In this document: one piece after another, positions 44,373 through 54,883 of the stretch
Position numbering within the stretch: the first letter of the stretch is position 1
Layout of the letters: the number at the start of each line of letters is the position of its first letter
NCBI GenBank assembly: GCA_027559495.1
Contig: JAMXSV010000018.1
Coordinates: 1,240,001-1,304,000, forward strand
Direction of reading: 5' to 3'
DNA: 64,000 bases
Source: Aurifilum marmelostoma
Taxonomy: Eukaryota; Ascomycota; Sordariomycetes; Diaporthales; Cryphonectriaceae
Position numbers and translations under genes: made by a program
The notes under the pieces: generated by a model
The model's database searches: none
The model's input: only the letters and a program-made list of their open reading frames with translations
What the model was told of the DNA's origin: nothing

Positions 44373-45139
44373 ATTGTGCAATGGCTTGAATTACTCCTCC
44401 CTAACCAAGAAATCTGCCGTACTTGAAAGTATGTACTGCAATGTTTTGGTGTGTGTTCTCACTGCGCTTACTCGGAAGTACTTTGTACCCTTGTCATGGA
44501 ACGCACTTTCCTTTACGTGACGTTAGAGAACGGGTGCAGGGATGACGTAAGAAGCTCAACCAATGGACCGCATCCGATATCGGCTTATCCCAACTTAGTC
44601 TACCGAGGCACCTGCCTCGATATGTGCTGCAATTATGAGTGAATTACCAAATAGTAAGTGACAATTGGGGCTCCTGCATCGTCAGAACGTAATCTCGTCT
44701 TCACCACCCTTATTGAATTCATTTTCGTCACTCACAGCAGTACCTCACCTAGAGAAAGCGGGAATACCCCATCTAAGGTGGTTCATGCACTATCCGAGGC
44801 TGGCCTTGTCCATCTTGTCCTCATATCGCTGATGGCTTCGGGTCAAGACGTCGCAGCTGTTGAGATTTTGGCTCCGGGGCCTCGATGCAGGCCCACCTCG
44901 ACTACGCCCTTGAATGCCGATCCACTAGCCACGAGGGGGGACCCCGAAACTCAACTGTAGATCCACAGAGGCTGGTGTCTTGCTTATCTGCGCCTGGGCC
45001 GTGTGGGTTGGCGGGTGATAAGCCTCGAGTAAGGTACTAGCCCCCAGTGGATGGAGTAATGTTGACGGGCCCGACCACGCCCTGGGACATCCTCCGCCTG
45101 TACCACGACGACGCTTTGAGCAGTACCGTGGCCTAGAAC
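44373..45139. promoter_or_regulatory. Intergenic promoter region between the aldo/keto reductase and Zn2Cys6 regulator
   Basis: Divergent promoters for the two genes. No supportable frame. By eye I found no convincing CGG..CCG inverted triplet pair of the kind bound by Zn2Cys6 factors. Confidence 0.4.
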
Positions 45140-47984
45140 ATGGCGTCCATCACCGTTTCCGAGTCCAAGAGGCTCTCGCCAGCGGCGGCAGAAGACGAGG
45201 GCCGGGAACAGCGACAGCGACAGCGACATGACGTCTCGGATGAGATTGCCGTGGTAGCCCCGCAGCCGAAGCGGCGCCGAGTTGCGGACGATGCGAGGGT
45301 CCGCTCAGCAAAGGCGTGCCAGCGATGTCGACGATTGAAGGAGAAGTGTGATGGGCTCCAGCCGTGCGCGCGGTGTCAGCGTTCGGGGCGAGATTGCTGT
45401 TTCGCCCCCACCGGTAACCCTGGGTCCAGCAGCGTGGCCAAGTCCGGTGCATCTTCGACAAGGACACGGCCATCAGCCCAGCAAGGAACATCAGGCAGCG
45501 TCGATCGTGATAACGCCTTAGTCGTTGCAGGGAATGTGCGGTCAGAAGAGAGGATCAGGTGTCTCGAGCGTCTCGTCCAACATCTGCTCGGGGATATACC
45601 TATGGATCTGAACAACCTGCGCCGCATGGCCGAGAAAGCGAGTCAGAGGTCGGGCACTGGTAGCGATGTGAGCAGTGTTAGAGGAGGCGTGGAGGATCTT
45701 GACGACTTGACATTAGAAGATGAGAACTTCACTGTCAAGACGCTGTCCCAGAGCACGGCTCGTAAGCATTACCTCCCTACCCCTCACTTCCTGATATATC
45801 ATCTAGAGCACATGAGGATTGACCGGAGGCCATAGACTACTCCGGCGAGTTTTCTCACTGGAATTTCTCACAAAGGTTGAGGCGCAGGCTCAGTCAATGT
45901 ATGGACTCTGACGTCGCCGTTTCGACCAACAAGAGAGATCATCTGCGGAACACCACGGGATCAATGGCACCCCCTCCTGGCCGAATGATCCCCCGAGGTA
46001 GAGCAAACATGAGAATCCTCGAATACTGGAGAGCTACACAGCTTCAGTCACCAAAAACGCTGGTCCAGAGTGTGCTGAGCTGCCTGCCACCCCGCGCAGT
46101 GTCCAGCTTTCTAGTGCAAATTTACTTCCAATTTGCGCAGGTGAATTGCTTCTACGCCGAGGAGTCTTGGATACAAAAGAAATTGGATTTTGTCTATGAG
46201 GCGCCGGGGCACGTTACCAGCGAAGATTCCGCATGGGTTTGCTCAGTACTCATGGTGCTCGCTATTGGCACACAGTTTGCCCACATGGCAGCAACTCCCC
46301 TCGGTGATGCGGGCGATGGCAATAAGGAGCATCCAGCAACCCTCTCCGGCGGTGCGGACTCAGATGTCGGCGTGACATTCTACCATATGGCGTCGAAGCT
46401 GATTCCCGACATCATCACTATCGCCTCTATGGAAAGCGTGCAGGCTTTCCTCCTGTTGGCGCATTACGCCCTTCCCCTCGACGCGCATGGGCTGGCTTAT
46501 ACGTACCTGGGCTTGAGTATCAAGATGGCAATCCAAAATGGCATGCACAGGAGGTATGCTGGGACAGACCTGGACGCATGGACAGTCGAGATGAGGAATC
46601 GCCTCTGGTGGACGGCGTACACAGTCGAAAGGTCAGGAAGTCTCTCTCTTTCCCTTGGCTGCCGATGATGACATATTGACAACCTTCACAGACGAGTGAG
46701 CGTGCTCCACGGCCGGCCTGTTTCGATTTCGCCGACAGAAGTGGACGCTGAGCTGCCCAAGGATTTGACCGGGTTCAGGCAACATGACGAAGTATCAAAT
46801 TTCAGGAACATGTCTGCTCTCATAGACATGACGCTACGGCTTGGCGACGCTGCGAACGCAATGTAAGTTGTATCGACACTCATCAGATGCTCAACCATCG
46901 TAGCTAACGATAATCTGAAAAGAACGTTGCTGCGGAGATGTCCCAAAAACCTGCAACCTACGTACTTCGAACGCATCGTCGACATATGTCAAAGCCTTCG
47001 GGCATGGTGGTCCAGTCTTCCGGCAGAGGTTCGGGACTCATCTCCTTCGTCTCCGCTTTATCGTTCCAACGTGCATTTGCAACTTTGCCTTCATCTCAAT
47101 GACATCTTCGTTGGGCGACCTTTTATTTTCGCACACACAAGCGGCACCTCCCCAGTCTCCGCGGCTTCACCTGGCAGCGCTCGACGACCAGAAACTAGGG
47201 ACTCATCATCGTTTGAAAAAGCATCCGAGACCGATCGTCCACGGAACCGGTCAGCACTTGTGGGGCGGGCCGTCGAGGCCGCCATCAATGTCATCAATCT
47301 TCTTCGTACCCTGCACGAGACCACTGGCCTGGCAAAGTCGAGCTATACGGAATTCAGCTCGTGCCGCGCCGCACTGCTCGTGATGCTCGCACAGAGCGTC
47401 AATGGACCTCAGACCACTGAACTGAAGGAGGCTATAGAGAACGGCATGTCATTGATCCGTGGGATGGCAGCCGGGAATGTCTCCACACAGTCCGAGACCA
47501 GCGTCATCGAGGCGTTAGAGATTGCCGTCAGGAGATTACACGAGATGCAACAGGCTCAGGACTTTACCGAGAGCGAAGAACAGCAGCAAGCTGCGGTCGA
47601 TACCAGCGAGGTCGTCGAGGAGATCCCCGCGAGTAAGAGCGGTTACGAGCGTTTCCGGGAATGGGCATCCCTCTGGCCCACGCCAGGCGACGATTCACGA
47701 GAAGACGGTGCGCAAAGGAGATCAAATTCAGCGCTGTCCTTCCCTGACCCTAGGGTACTGTCTCACTACACGGCGCACACGGCGTTTGGAGGGGGGCAGC
47801 AGAGCGCTCAGCATGGCAGCCTCCCATAGCTGGCATATCGGAACATAGCCCAGAATCGGCCAGGTGGCTGAACATGGTTGATCCTGCGGGAATGGGAATG
47901 GAAATTGAGCAATTGGACGAGTTTGGCTTTTTTGGTGGTTTCCCTGAGCTCGAGGCATTAGACGGCTGGCCTAGCCTGACCTAG
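45140..47984 (+). CDS. Zn2Cys6 transcription factor with fungal-specific transcription-factor domain; apparent frameshift near 3' end
   Basis: Exons 45140-45761, 45836-46631, 46692-46862 and 46923 onward give 831 residues up to a TAG at 47827-47829. The DNA-binding cluster ACQRCRRLKEKC...CARCQRSGRDCC lies at about residues 59-86, preceded by a basic PKRRRV stretch and followed by a coiled coil (ERIRCLERLVQHLL). The middle homology region has the usual WWTAYTVERRVSVLHGRP signature at about 487-505. Immediately after the nominal stop, the next phase stays open for about 52 codons to TAG 47982-47984 and reads like the acidic, aromatic end of such factors (EQLDEFGFFGGFPELEALDGW). One extra C in CCC (47823-47825) would join the two. 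An intron is a less likely alternative. Nuclear pathway regulator; targets may be its neighbours. Confidence 0.88.
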
Positions 47985-48154
47985 CGGTAACTTTGCGGCT
48001 TTTCCTGTAATTGGGTTTCAAAAGCTGACGAGCTTTATCCGTTTTTATGAATCAGAACTTTATGCCCGCCGTAACCGTTGCTTTCATACTGACTGATGCA
48101 TTGCGAGCTCTCACTTGAACCTCTGTTTTCTGCACCAGAGCCACGTGCGAAGGC

Positions 48155-50006
48155 TCAACCCAGAATAATGTTCTTGACGGACTGCACAGGATCGCACTTC
48201 CGTTTTGGCTTCTTCCCTCTGCTGGCGTCCGCTTCCGCCTCCGCTTTGTCCTCTGCATCAAATGCATACGCCTCAGTGAAGTCAACTGCTGCTGGCTTGA
48301 CGAACCTCGTCTTGTACCAGAGCTATTTCATCTTTCATGTCAGCATATTGCTCATCGTTGTAGTTCTTTTTTCTTTGTCTTTGATCTCGGGAGGGAAGAC
48401 CAGCTTACCTTGTATGCTAGGAAGTCGAAGATAAAAAGCGGACACGCCAAATAAACGGAGAAAAAGCCTTTGGCAGTGGGTGTGCCGTCCGCAAAAAGAG
48501 CAAGATAAAACTCGCAGCCCAAGATGAAGAGAACACACAGGATGGCGAGGTATTGCAGGTAGGGAGCCAGCGGGGCTTGGAACGGCAGTGTCTTTGGATC
48601 AATGCCCTGAGCTTTAATGGCACGGCGGAAGCCAATGTGCGTGGTGAGCATGCACAACCAGCCCATGAAAGTGGCGATCGAGACCTTCACATGAAACACC
48701 GTCAGTTTAAATCCGCTGCTGATCATGGTTTGTCTTATCATGAGGAGAGGGAGATTGTAGTCCAAACACTCACCAGAGATGAGAACCAGTCGTACACGAC
48801 AATGGCGGTCGAGTTTACGTTCAGGTACGCAAGCCCTCCACCCAGACCACCGCTGATGATGAGCGACAGCCATGGACGGCCCCAACTATCCTTCTTTCCA
48901 AAGATTGGATGGATCAGTGCAATGTCAGCCAGAGCCGTGAGCGAGCGGCTAGAGATGTAAAAGCTCGTGATGCAGCAGCTGATTACAGTCAGGAAGATGA
49001 AGCCATTAATGGTGTTGGCCAGCCAGTACTGTTTGCCCAGCTTCAAAGCAATGACAAAAGGGCTGCCGAGAGTACCCTCGCCATTAATGAGATCACTGTT
49101 GTTGTAAGGGACACACATGCCCACCAGCCAGATGTTCAGGATGAAGAACAGAAAGAGACGCCAGAAGATGGGCATCACGACCGACTTGATGGTCTTGCGC
49201 GGCTTGATGGCTTCTCCGGCGATGATAGCGATATGCTGTGCAGAGCCAAAGCTGAAGCCTGCTTGGACAAAAGCCTTGGACAGACCCTTCATGTTAGTGA
49301 AGGCGCCGGGGTTCTTCCAGTAGCTGAATTCGATGGGGCCGTTGGTGGCAGCTACACCACCAGAGGTCATGATGAACATGTAGGCTATGACGACAAAGAT
49401 GGCGAGAATCTTGACCCAGCTCATGCCATACTCGATGTGCCCATACATGCGGACGGGGAAGATGTTGGGTATAGCGGTGATGGCGAGGAATATCGTGATA
49501 TAGCCAGCCAATGGGATCTTTTGCCAGCCGTCCCAGTACTTCAGGACACTGACAGCTGCGGTCAGCTCGGCTGGAATGATCATAACCCACTGGAACCAGA
49601 AGTTGACGCCCTCTGCGAATCCCAGAGCAGGGTCGACGTATTCGCTGGCCATGCGGATGAAGCCACCATGAACGGGCCGATAGGTCGCCATCTCTCCGAT
49701 GGACATGTACAGGACCCATACGACAAATGCCTGGAAGGTGTAGGCGACCGCGATTCCTCCTGGGCCAGCAGCGGCCAGGGCTGTGCCGGTGCCGACCCAG
49801 AGCCCAGTGCCGATTCCCGCTCCAAACGTCATAAACATGATCTGTCGCTTGGTGAGTTTGCGTGCGTACCCGGCCGTGTCGACGCCATCACTAGTGGGCA
49901 CGTTGATCACCGTGGTGACGCCCTCGCGGCTTGAGGTGTTGCAGAGTTCGACGTCCGTGACATCTCCGATCTTGTTGTCGTGGGAAGCGGACTTCTCGGA
50001 CGCCAT
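48155..50006 (-). CDS. Amino-acid permease (APC superfamily, fungal YAT-type)
   Basis: Three exons, 50006-48774, 48684-48409 and 48322-48155, encode 558 residues (introns 89 and 86 nt, donors GTGAGT and GTAAGC). The first Met of the frame (50093) lies in leader-like sequence, so ATG 50006 (MASEKSAS) is preferred. After a 50-residue cytosolic N-terminus come about 12 membrane helices. Family marks are RQIMFMTFGAGIGTGLWVGTG in helix 1, YTFQAFVVWVLYMSIGEMATY, WVMIIPAELTAA, FSFGSAQHIAIIAGEAIKPRKT and SRSLTALAD. The C-terminus is charged. It is a proton-coupled plasma-membrane importer of amino acids. Specificity (general, acidic, basic, or other nitrogen compound) is not evident. GATAAG motifs in the upstream region fit nitrogen control. 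Confidence 0.94.
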
Positions 50007-50266
50007 CGTTGAGTTGTGTCGTGTCCCTTCGAAGCGATGACAGGAAAGACTGTGCCTGTAATGGCAATGGTCGACATCCGGGACGGAGTCCAAATGGAGG
50101 AAAGGGTCGGCTGGTGAATATGATTCTCAGCAAGGGCGCCAATCCGGGTGGTTTAATCATATACATGTTCCCATGGCTGCAAGAACTTTCTTTCTGCTTT
50201 GGGGCTTGCGGAGATCAGCCCAGGCCCAGGCACACAAGACAAGGCTGTGTGTCTAGGTAAAGGAGA

Positions 50267-50272
50267 GATAAG
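50267..50272 (+). promoter_or_regulatory. GATAAG motif, possible AreA/NIT2 site
   Basis: Canonical HGATAR core (AGATAAG) 261 bp upstream of the permease ATG. Short motif, so chance occurrence is quite possible. Confidence 0.3.
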
Positions 50273-50495
50273 CCAACAGTAATTAGATGGTGATCAGAGT
50301 AGATTAGAGAGTGTGATCAAGCACTTGATGCTTCGCATGCTTCTTCACCGGGCTCGTGTCTTCACCGATAGCCGCGACGGCGATACCTAGCCAGTCTTTG
50401 CTTCAGAAAGTGGCCCATCCCAGGACACAGAGGTTAATGGAAATTTCTCGAGCCGGTACCTTTGATCTAAGCCAAGCCCTTTGCTTTTGGGGAAC

Positions 50496-50501
50496 CTTAT
50501 C
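50496..50501 (-). promoter_or_regulatory. GATAAG motif (minus strand), possible AreA/NIT2 site
   Basis: Second GATA-factor core in the same permease/HAD intergenic region, about 490 bp from the permease start and 450 bp from the HAD start. Confidence 0.3.
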
Positions 50502-50951
50502 ATCAATCATCTGCTTGACTCACTATCATGGGCGAGTGTGGGACCGGCTCGGTTCATATTTCGTTTGGAGAAGAGCATAGCCGGTATGCCGTCCCGGGTC
50601 CAAGCTTGGATGACTGTACTATGGGATTTTCACATAGCATACCCGGGGTAAAAGTGGCTCGTTGGGTTCTTCCCCAGGCTTTAGTCGGGGTCCGCTGGGT
50701 GCCGGCTCAAAAGAGCCCATAGAATAGATCGGTGCGCTTCCGATGGTTGTGTTGTGGGCCAGCGCCCCAAGAGGAAATCGGGCTTCTTTAAATGCCCCAA
50801 ATGCAAGGGTGCATATTCCCCGAGGTGAATGAGACGAAAACCTTGATCATAAACGTCACAAACATTTATTCAATACTCCTCTTCCTGCTGTCATTGTAAC
50901 ACCCAGACTGCCTTCTTTTTTTTGTCTTGTCTTTCCTTTTTCCAGATATTC

Positions 50952-51760
50952 ATGATGAGCATCCCTGCTACCAAGGACGTCGTCTTTGATGTTGTGGGCA
51001 CACTGGTGGCCTATGACCGGCTGTTCGAAGCCCTCGATGAGAGGCTAGGTGACAAGCTCAAGGCAAATGGGATCAAATCCCAGCTATTGGCCATGTGCTG
51101 GATCGAGGCTGCCGAGAGAGAGTACACATACCTCTCCCTTTCCGGCCGATATAAACCCTTTTTTGAGCTGTTCGGCGCATTGTTCTACCGTATGCTCCTG
51201 TACGCAGGCGTGTCGAAGCCGAAGGAGTTCGCCACGGACGAAGACGTGGCATGGCTCGTGTCAGAGTGGAAGAAGCTGTACCTGCGCCCAGGCGCCAAGG
51301 AATGCGTGCAGAAGCTGCGTGACGCCGGGTTCACGGTGTGGTGTTTTACCGCTGGCGACATCGCGCGCGTCGGAGGATATTTCAAGCTGGCGGGCGTCGA
51401 TATGCCGGCGGAGAACCTCCTGAGCTGTGACACGGAGGGGGTGGCGAAGCCTGTCCCGAGCGCATACAAGCCTTTGCTGGCAAAACTGTCCAAGGACGGC
51501 AAGAAGCCATGGTTTGCCGCTGCGCACATGTGGGACGTCTCGACAGCCAAGACCATCGGGTACGTTTTCTTCTGAGACATAGCCTTTTTTATCGGGGGAG
51601 AAAGGGGCAACTACCAGCTGACTATGATCCGACCAGATTCCATGGCGCTTATTCTACGATATTGGAGGCTGAGCCTCTGCCTGAGGTCTATGGAGAAATG
51701 GACGTGGTTGCTCCGACTCTACATGAGATGGCAGATGGAATCATAGCTGCTACTCAGTAA
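50952..51760 (+). CDS. HAD-superfamily hydrolase, haloacid dehalogenase type II-like
   Basis: Two exons, 50952-51559 and 51637-51760, encode 243 residues; the intron (GTACGT..GACCAG, CTGAC branch) joins TIG|FHGAYSTI. Start is ATG 50952 or the adjacent in-frame ATG 50955. HAD motif I is VVFDVVGTLVAYD, with the first Asp as nucleophile and no second Asp two residues on, as in haloacid dehalogenases rather than phosphatases. A helical cap follows (about 20-120). Motif II is the FTAGD region; the Lys of motif III is in KPVPSAYKPL; the last motif is AAHMWDVSTAKTIG. Family members hydrolyse 2-haloacids or related acids, but many fungal ones have unknown substrates. Transcribed away from the permease and towards the FAD oxidoreductase. 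Confidence 0.9.
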
Positions 51761-52356
51761 CGGACAAAATGATCAATCATGCAGTGATACGTATTGTTAT
51801 CCATAATATAATTGTTCGGATTTGGCATACATGTCTCGTTGACGGGCATTGCACAACGTATGGTTCCAGATGCTCCCCTGCTGGCATCTAAAATTGTGAA
51901 GAGTTAATCAGATGACGAACTTTGATAGCCGTTGTTCAAATCTTGGCTGCAATCGACCCATCAATGATGAATTACATGACCGACTTTAAACCTCACAACT
52001 CGTCATGTCTAGATAGGCTCTCTCCCCCGTGCCGTTAATGATTGAGCTTCTTTACAGACCTGGCTGCCATTTTGGCCGGTCCGGCAAACTTGCAGCTTGC
52101 ACGTAGATCGGAAATTATCGTGTACGCCCTTTCAGCGACAAAAGATGCCCACTTCTGATAAGCCCCGGCATCCGGCGTATGGTCGAGTCTCCACAACTCT
52201 TCGTCCTTCCCTTCAAACTGATCATGCCTCTGGATCTTCCGCCCTTTCGAAACCAAGTGACGATCACAGCGTCCAAGGCATCTAGCAATATTAGTATGGG
52301 CTTATACCACCACGCTTAGCTAATAATTAAGGCACCAGCTCCGCTCCCTGCAAAAC
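51761..52356. other. Intergenic region with a possible coding remnant
   Basis: 3' flank of the HAD gene and promoter of the FAD oxidoreductase. A minus-strand frame (52035-52299) is listed separately. Confidence 0.45.
52035..52299 (-). pseudogene. Possible 3'-exon remnant of an unknown gene
   Basis: The minus strand is open from just after a TAA at about 52300 to a stop at 52035-52037 (about 88 codons). The translation looks protein-like (FEGKDEELWRLDHTPD, KWASFVAERAYTIISDLRA, then a basic KMAARSVKKL end). Just upstream is a TACTAAT branch-like sequence followed within 15 nt by TTGCTAG, as at an intron end, but no upstream exon can exist intact because the FAD oxidoreductase gene starts there on the other strand. 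It may be a leftover exon of a displaced gene, or chance. Confidence 0.3.
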
Positions 52357-53894
52357 ATGGCACCCTCTGCGCTTCCGGTACCGAACTCGACACAGTCCTT
52401 TTGGAGGACCGAGCTCCATCCGCTCGACGAGCACAGGAGCACCCCCGAACTTCCACCCAAGGTCGACATCGCTGTCGTGGGCGCAGGCTACGCTGGTGCT
52501 TCCGTTGTCTACCACATCCTGCGACAGTGCAAAGACAATGGCATCCCGCTGCCTTCCATAGTGATTCTGGAGGCGCGAGAGGCCTGTTCAGGAGCCACTG
52601 GTCGGAATGGTATGTGCATCCGCTGTCTTAGATATGCCACGAGAACTCAGTTCACTAATGTCAAATTACAGGCGGTCATCTCAAGCCTGATCCGTATAAC
52701 AGGCCGTCGTCACTGGCCGTGACTCACGGCGTAGAGATCGCGGCTGAATGTGCCGCATTCGAGGCCGAGACGTTGCTGGCGGTGAAGACGGCGATTGAAG
52801 AGGAACAGATCGAGTGCGACTTTGTGATGACCCGAGCTGTTGACGCCCTCATGAACGACGCCATCCACCAGCATATGAGGGCCGGCGTAGAGCTGCTCCG
52901 AAAGGCAGGCGTGGACGTCATGAGGGACGTTTTCTATGAGCCGGATGCCGCCAAGGCGGAACAGCTGTCTGATGTCAAGGGGGCAAAGGCTTGTCTAAGC
53001 TATTCGGCCGGTCACCTGTGGCCTTACAAGCTCATCATGGCGCTCCTGCAGAAAGCAGTCGATGCTGGTGTGAACCTGCAAACGCATACTCCAGTCACTA
53101 GTGTCTCCGATGCTGCTGACCAGGAAGGGTATTACTCCCTGTACACCAAGGAGAGAGGAAGCATCAAGGCCAGGAAGATCATATACGCCACCAATGGCTA
53201 TACATCATCCATTCTGCCCGAGTTCGAGAACAAGATCGTACCGTCCAAGGGAATATGTAGTCGAATCGTGGTCCCAGAGAACAGAAGGCCAGCATCGTTA
53301 CTTCCACACAGCTATATGATCCGCTGGTCTCCCACAGAGTACGAATACATGATTCCTAGGCTGGACGGGAGCATTGTCGTTGGTGGTGCAAGGTCCAAGT
53401 ACTACAAGGACCTGGACAGCTGGTACAATAACGTCGAGGATGACAAGCTGATCACCAACGGCAACGCACACCACCATTTCGACGGCTATATGCAGAAGAA
53501 CTTCAGGGGCTGGGAGAACTCGGGAGCATACACAGAGAGCGTCTGGACAGGAAGTGAGTTTCGCCATCTCCATTTAGCTTGACGATGTCAAATTTAACAT
53601 GCGAATACGACTAACACTCCACCAGTCATGGGATACTCATCAGACGGCTGTCCATTCATCGGAGAGCTGCCAGGCCGGTCAAATCAATTTGTCGTTGCCG
53701 GCTTTACAGGCCATGGCATGCCGCAGGTATTCTTATCAGCCAAAGGAGTGGCAAAAATGGCTGTGGAGGACGCGGAATTCAAGAGCACGGGAATCCCTCG
53801 GATATTCCAGGTCACAAAAGAGAGGCTGGCCAGCAGCAAGAATAGCGTTATGGAGAGCTGGGTGGCGCACACCTCGGCTCAGTCCAAGCTGTGA
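52357..53894 (+). CDS. FAD-dependent oxidoreductase (D-amino-acid oxidase/sarcosine oxidase-like, DAO family)
   Basis: Three exons, 52357-52609, 52672-53553 and 53626-53894, encode 467 residues. Splices restore ATGRN|GGHLKPDP and WTG|IMGYSSDGCP; the second intron has an ACTAAC branch. The dinucleotide-binding fold is at about residues 36-50 (VDIAVVGAGYAGASVVYH) with the ribose-binding Glu in ILEAREA. Then come the family's SGATGRNGGH FAD contact, a substrate domain, KARKIIYATNGYTS, and a C-terminal FAD motif (GYSSDGCPFIGELPG, VVAGFTGHGMPQVFLSAKGVA). Such flavoproteins oxidise secondary or primary amines, for example N-methyl amino acids or gamma-glutamyl-amine types. The substrate is unknown. 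Its place next to an amino-acid permease is consistent with amine or amino-acid catabolism, but that is inference. Confidence 0.93.
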
Positions 53895-54266
53895 CGTAGT
53901 TGAGGTAGTTGTCCAGGCCTTCCTCAGACTTGGAAATCTCTATGGAGTTGTGATGGGTGCCCGTACGTTTTAGTCAAGCGCGGTGTGTGATCACATGTCT
54001 CAGTTTCCCTACCTATGTTGCTTTGCAGTTGCCGCTCCTTAAAACTCCAAGCAGCAACCCTCACAGAGCCTTCTTTCTAAGACGTGAGCATATTAGCTGT
54101 TTTTTTCCTATGATGAATCACGCAGGTCCTGTACATTCGTCATGAGAATGAGTGCACTTCCGATGCGGAGCTATCCTGTCTAAGATGTAATTCAGGATAT
54201 CCCGAAGACCAGAAATACGTCTGCTTCTATGTAAAGACTCTATGTCTTAGATAGTTTTCCGCCTAT
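53895..54266. other. Intergenic region, nothing recognised
   Basis: Convergent 3' flanks of the FAD oxidoreductase and the secreted-protein gene. Confidence 0.5.
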
Positions 54267-54883
54267 TCATGAAGTTGCTGGCGTCACATTGGTCGTGGTG
54301 AAAGTCGCACAGCTTGCTCCGGTCGGGTCAACGGTTATCTGGGCAAGGTCATCGTGCCCGCTCTGGCAAGCACCATCACTGGAAACCATCTGATCATTCT
54401 GGAAGCTGACAAATGAAGTGTCCGTCGAGGCACAGTCCTCAGCCAGAAACGTAGTGCCGTTGAAACCTACGCATGCCTGCTTGTCGACCAGATCAGGGCG
54501 GAAGTCCGCCGTAAACGTCCTCTGCACAAGCAGTACATCCTGTCCGTTTAATGTCGACGGGGTCATTTGTCTGTCGGCGGAGTCATCCACGCAGGCGGCA
54601 TCAACAATCTCCCCTATGGGAATATTCCTATTAGCTCTCAGTCGTATCGGAATCAGTCACATGCTGGAGGCTTACCATTGTTCCGAAAGGTGAGACACTC
54701 ATTGCCCGGGACGCCGTTGACCTCTTTGAACACCATGGTAATTGAACCTTGCTGAACTTCAGCATTCGCTGTCGTGTTTGTCGCTGCGGAAGCCGATGAA
54801 GAGTGGCTGCCGTGGGCTTTTCTGCCATCCAGAGTCATGGCTGAGACGCTCGCTGCGAGAAGAAGGATTGCTTGAAGCATCAT
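54267..54883 (-). CDS. Secreted six-cysteine protein of unknown function
   Basis: Two exons, 54883-54676 and 54613-54267, encode 184 residues; the 62-nt intron (GTAAGC donor, CCCATAG acceptor) joins FRNNG|EIVDAACVDD. Residues 1-16 or so are a signal peptide (MMLQAILLLAASVSA). A short Ser/Thr/Ala/His-rich linker (about 20-45) follows, then a compact domain with six cysteines in the mature protein (NECL, AACV, QACV, EDCA, GACQ, ASCA), enough for three disulfides. Asn-x-Thr sites (NTT, NGTT, NVT) suggest glycosylation. A TATATATA sequence at about 55055-55062 lies some 175 bp upstream of the start. I do not recognise a named domain; the pattern may belong to a beta-rich secreted family. It may be a cell-wall, effector-like or nutrient-related protein. 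Confidence 0.8.

Larger units (their letters stand above)
50007..50951. promoter_or_regulatory. Divergent promoter region of permease and HAD hydrolase, with GATA sites
   Basis: The 945-bp gap holds two GATAAG motifs, one on each strand (50267-50272 plus; 50496-50501 minus), the core bound by AreA/NIT2-type GATA factors. A pyrimidine tract (TTTTTTTGTCTTGTC, about 50916-50945) precedes the HAD gene start. No coding frame. Confidence 0.4.

Noticed and set aside
48909..49934. 341-codon plus-strand frame
   Set aside because: Lies wholly antisense to the first exon of the amino-acid permease and has no membrane or domain signal of its own.
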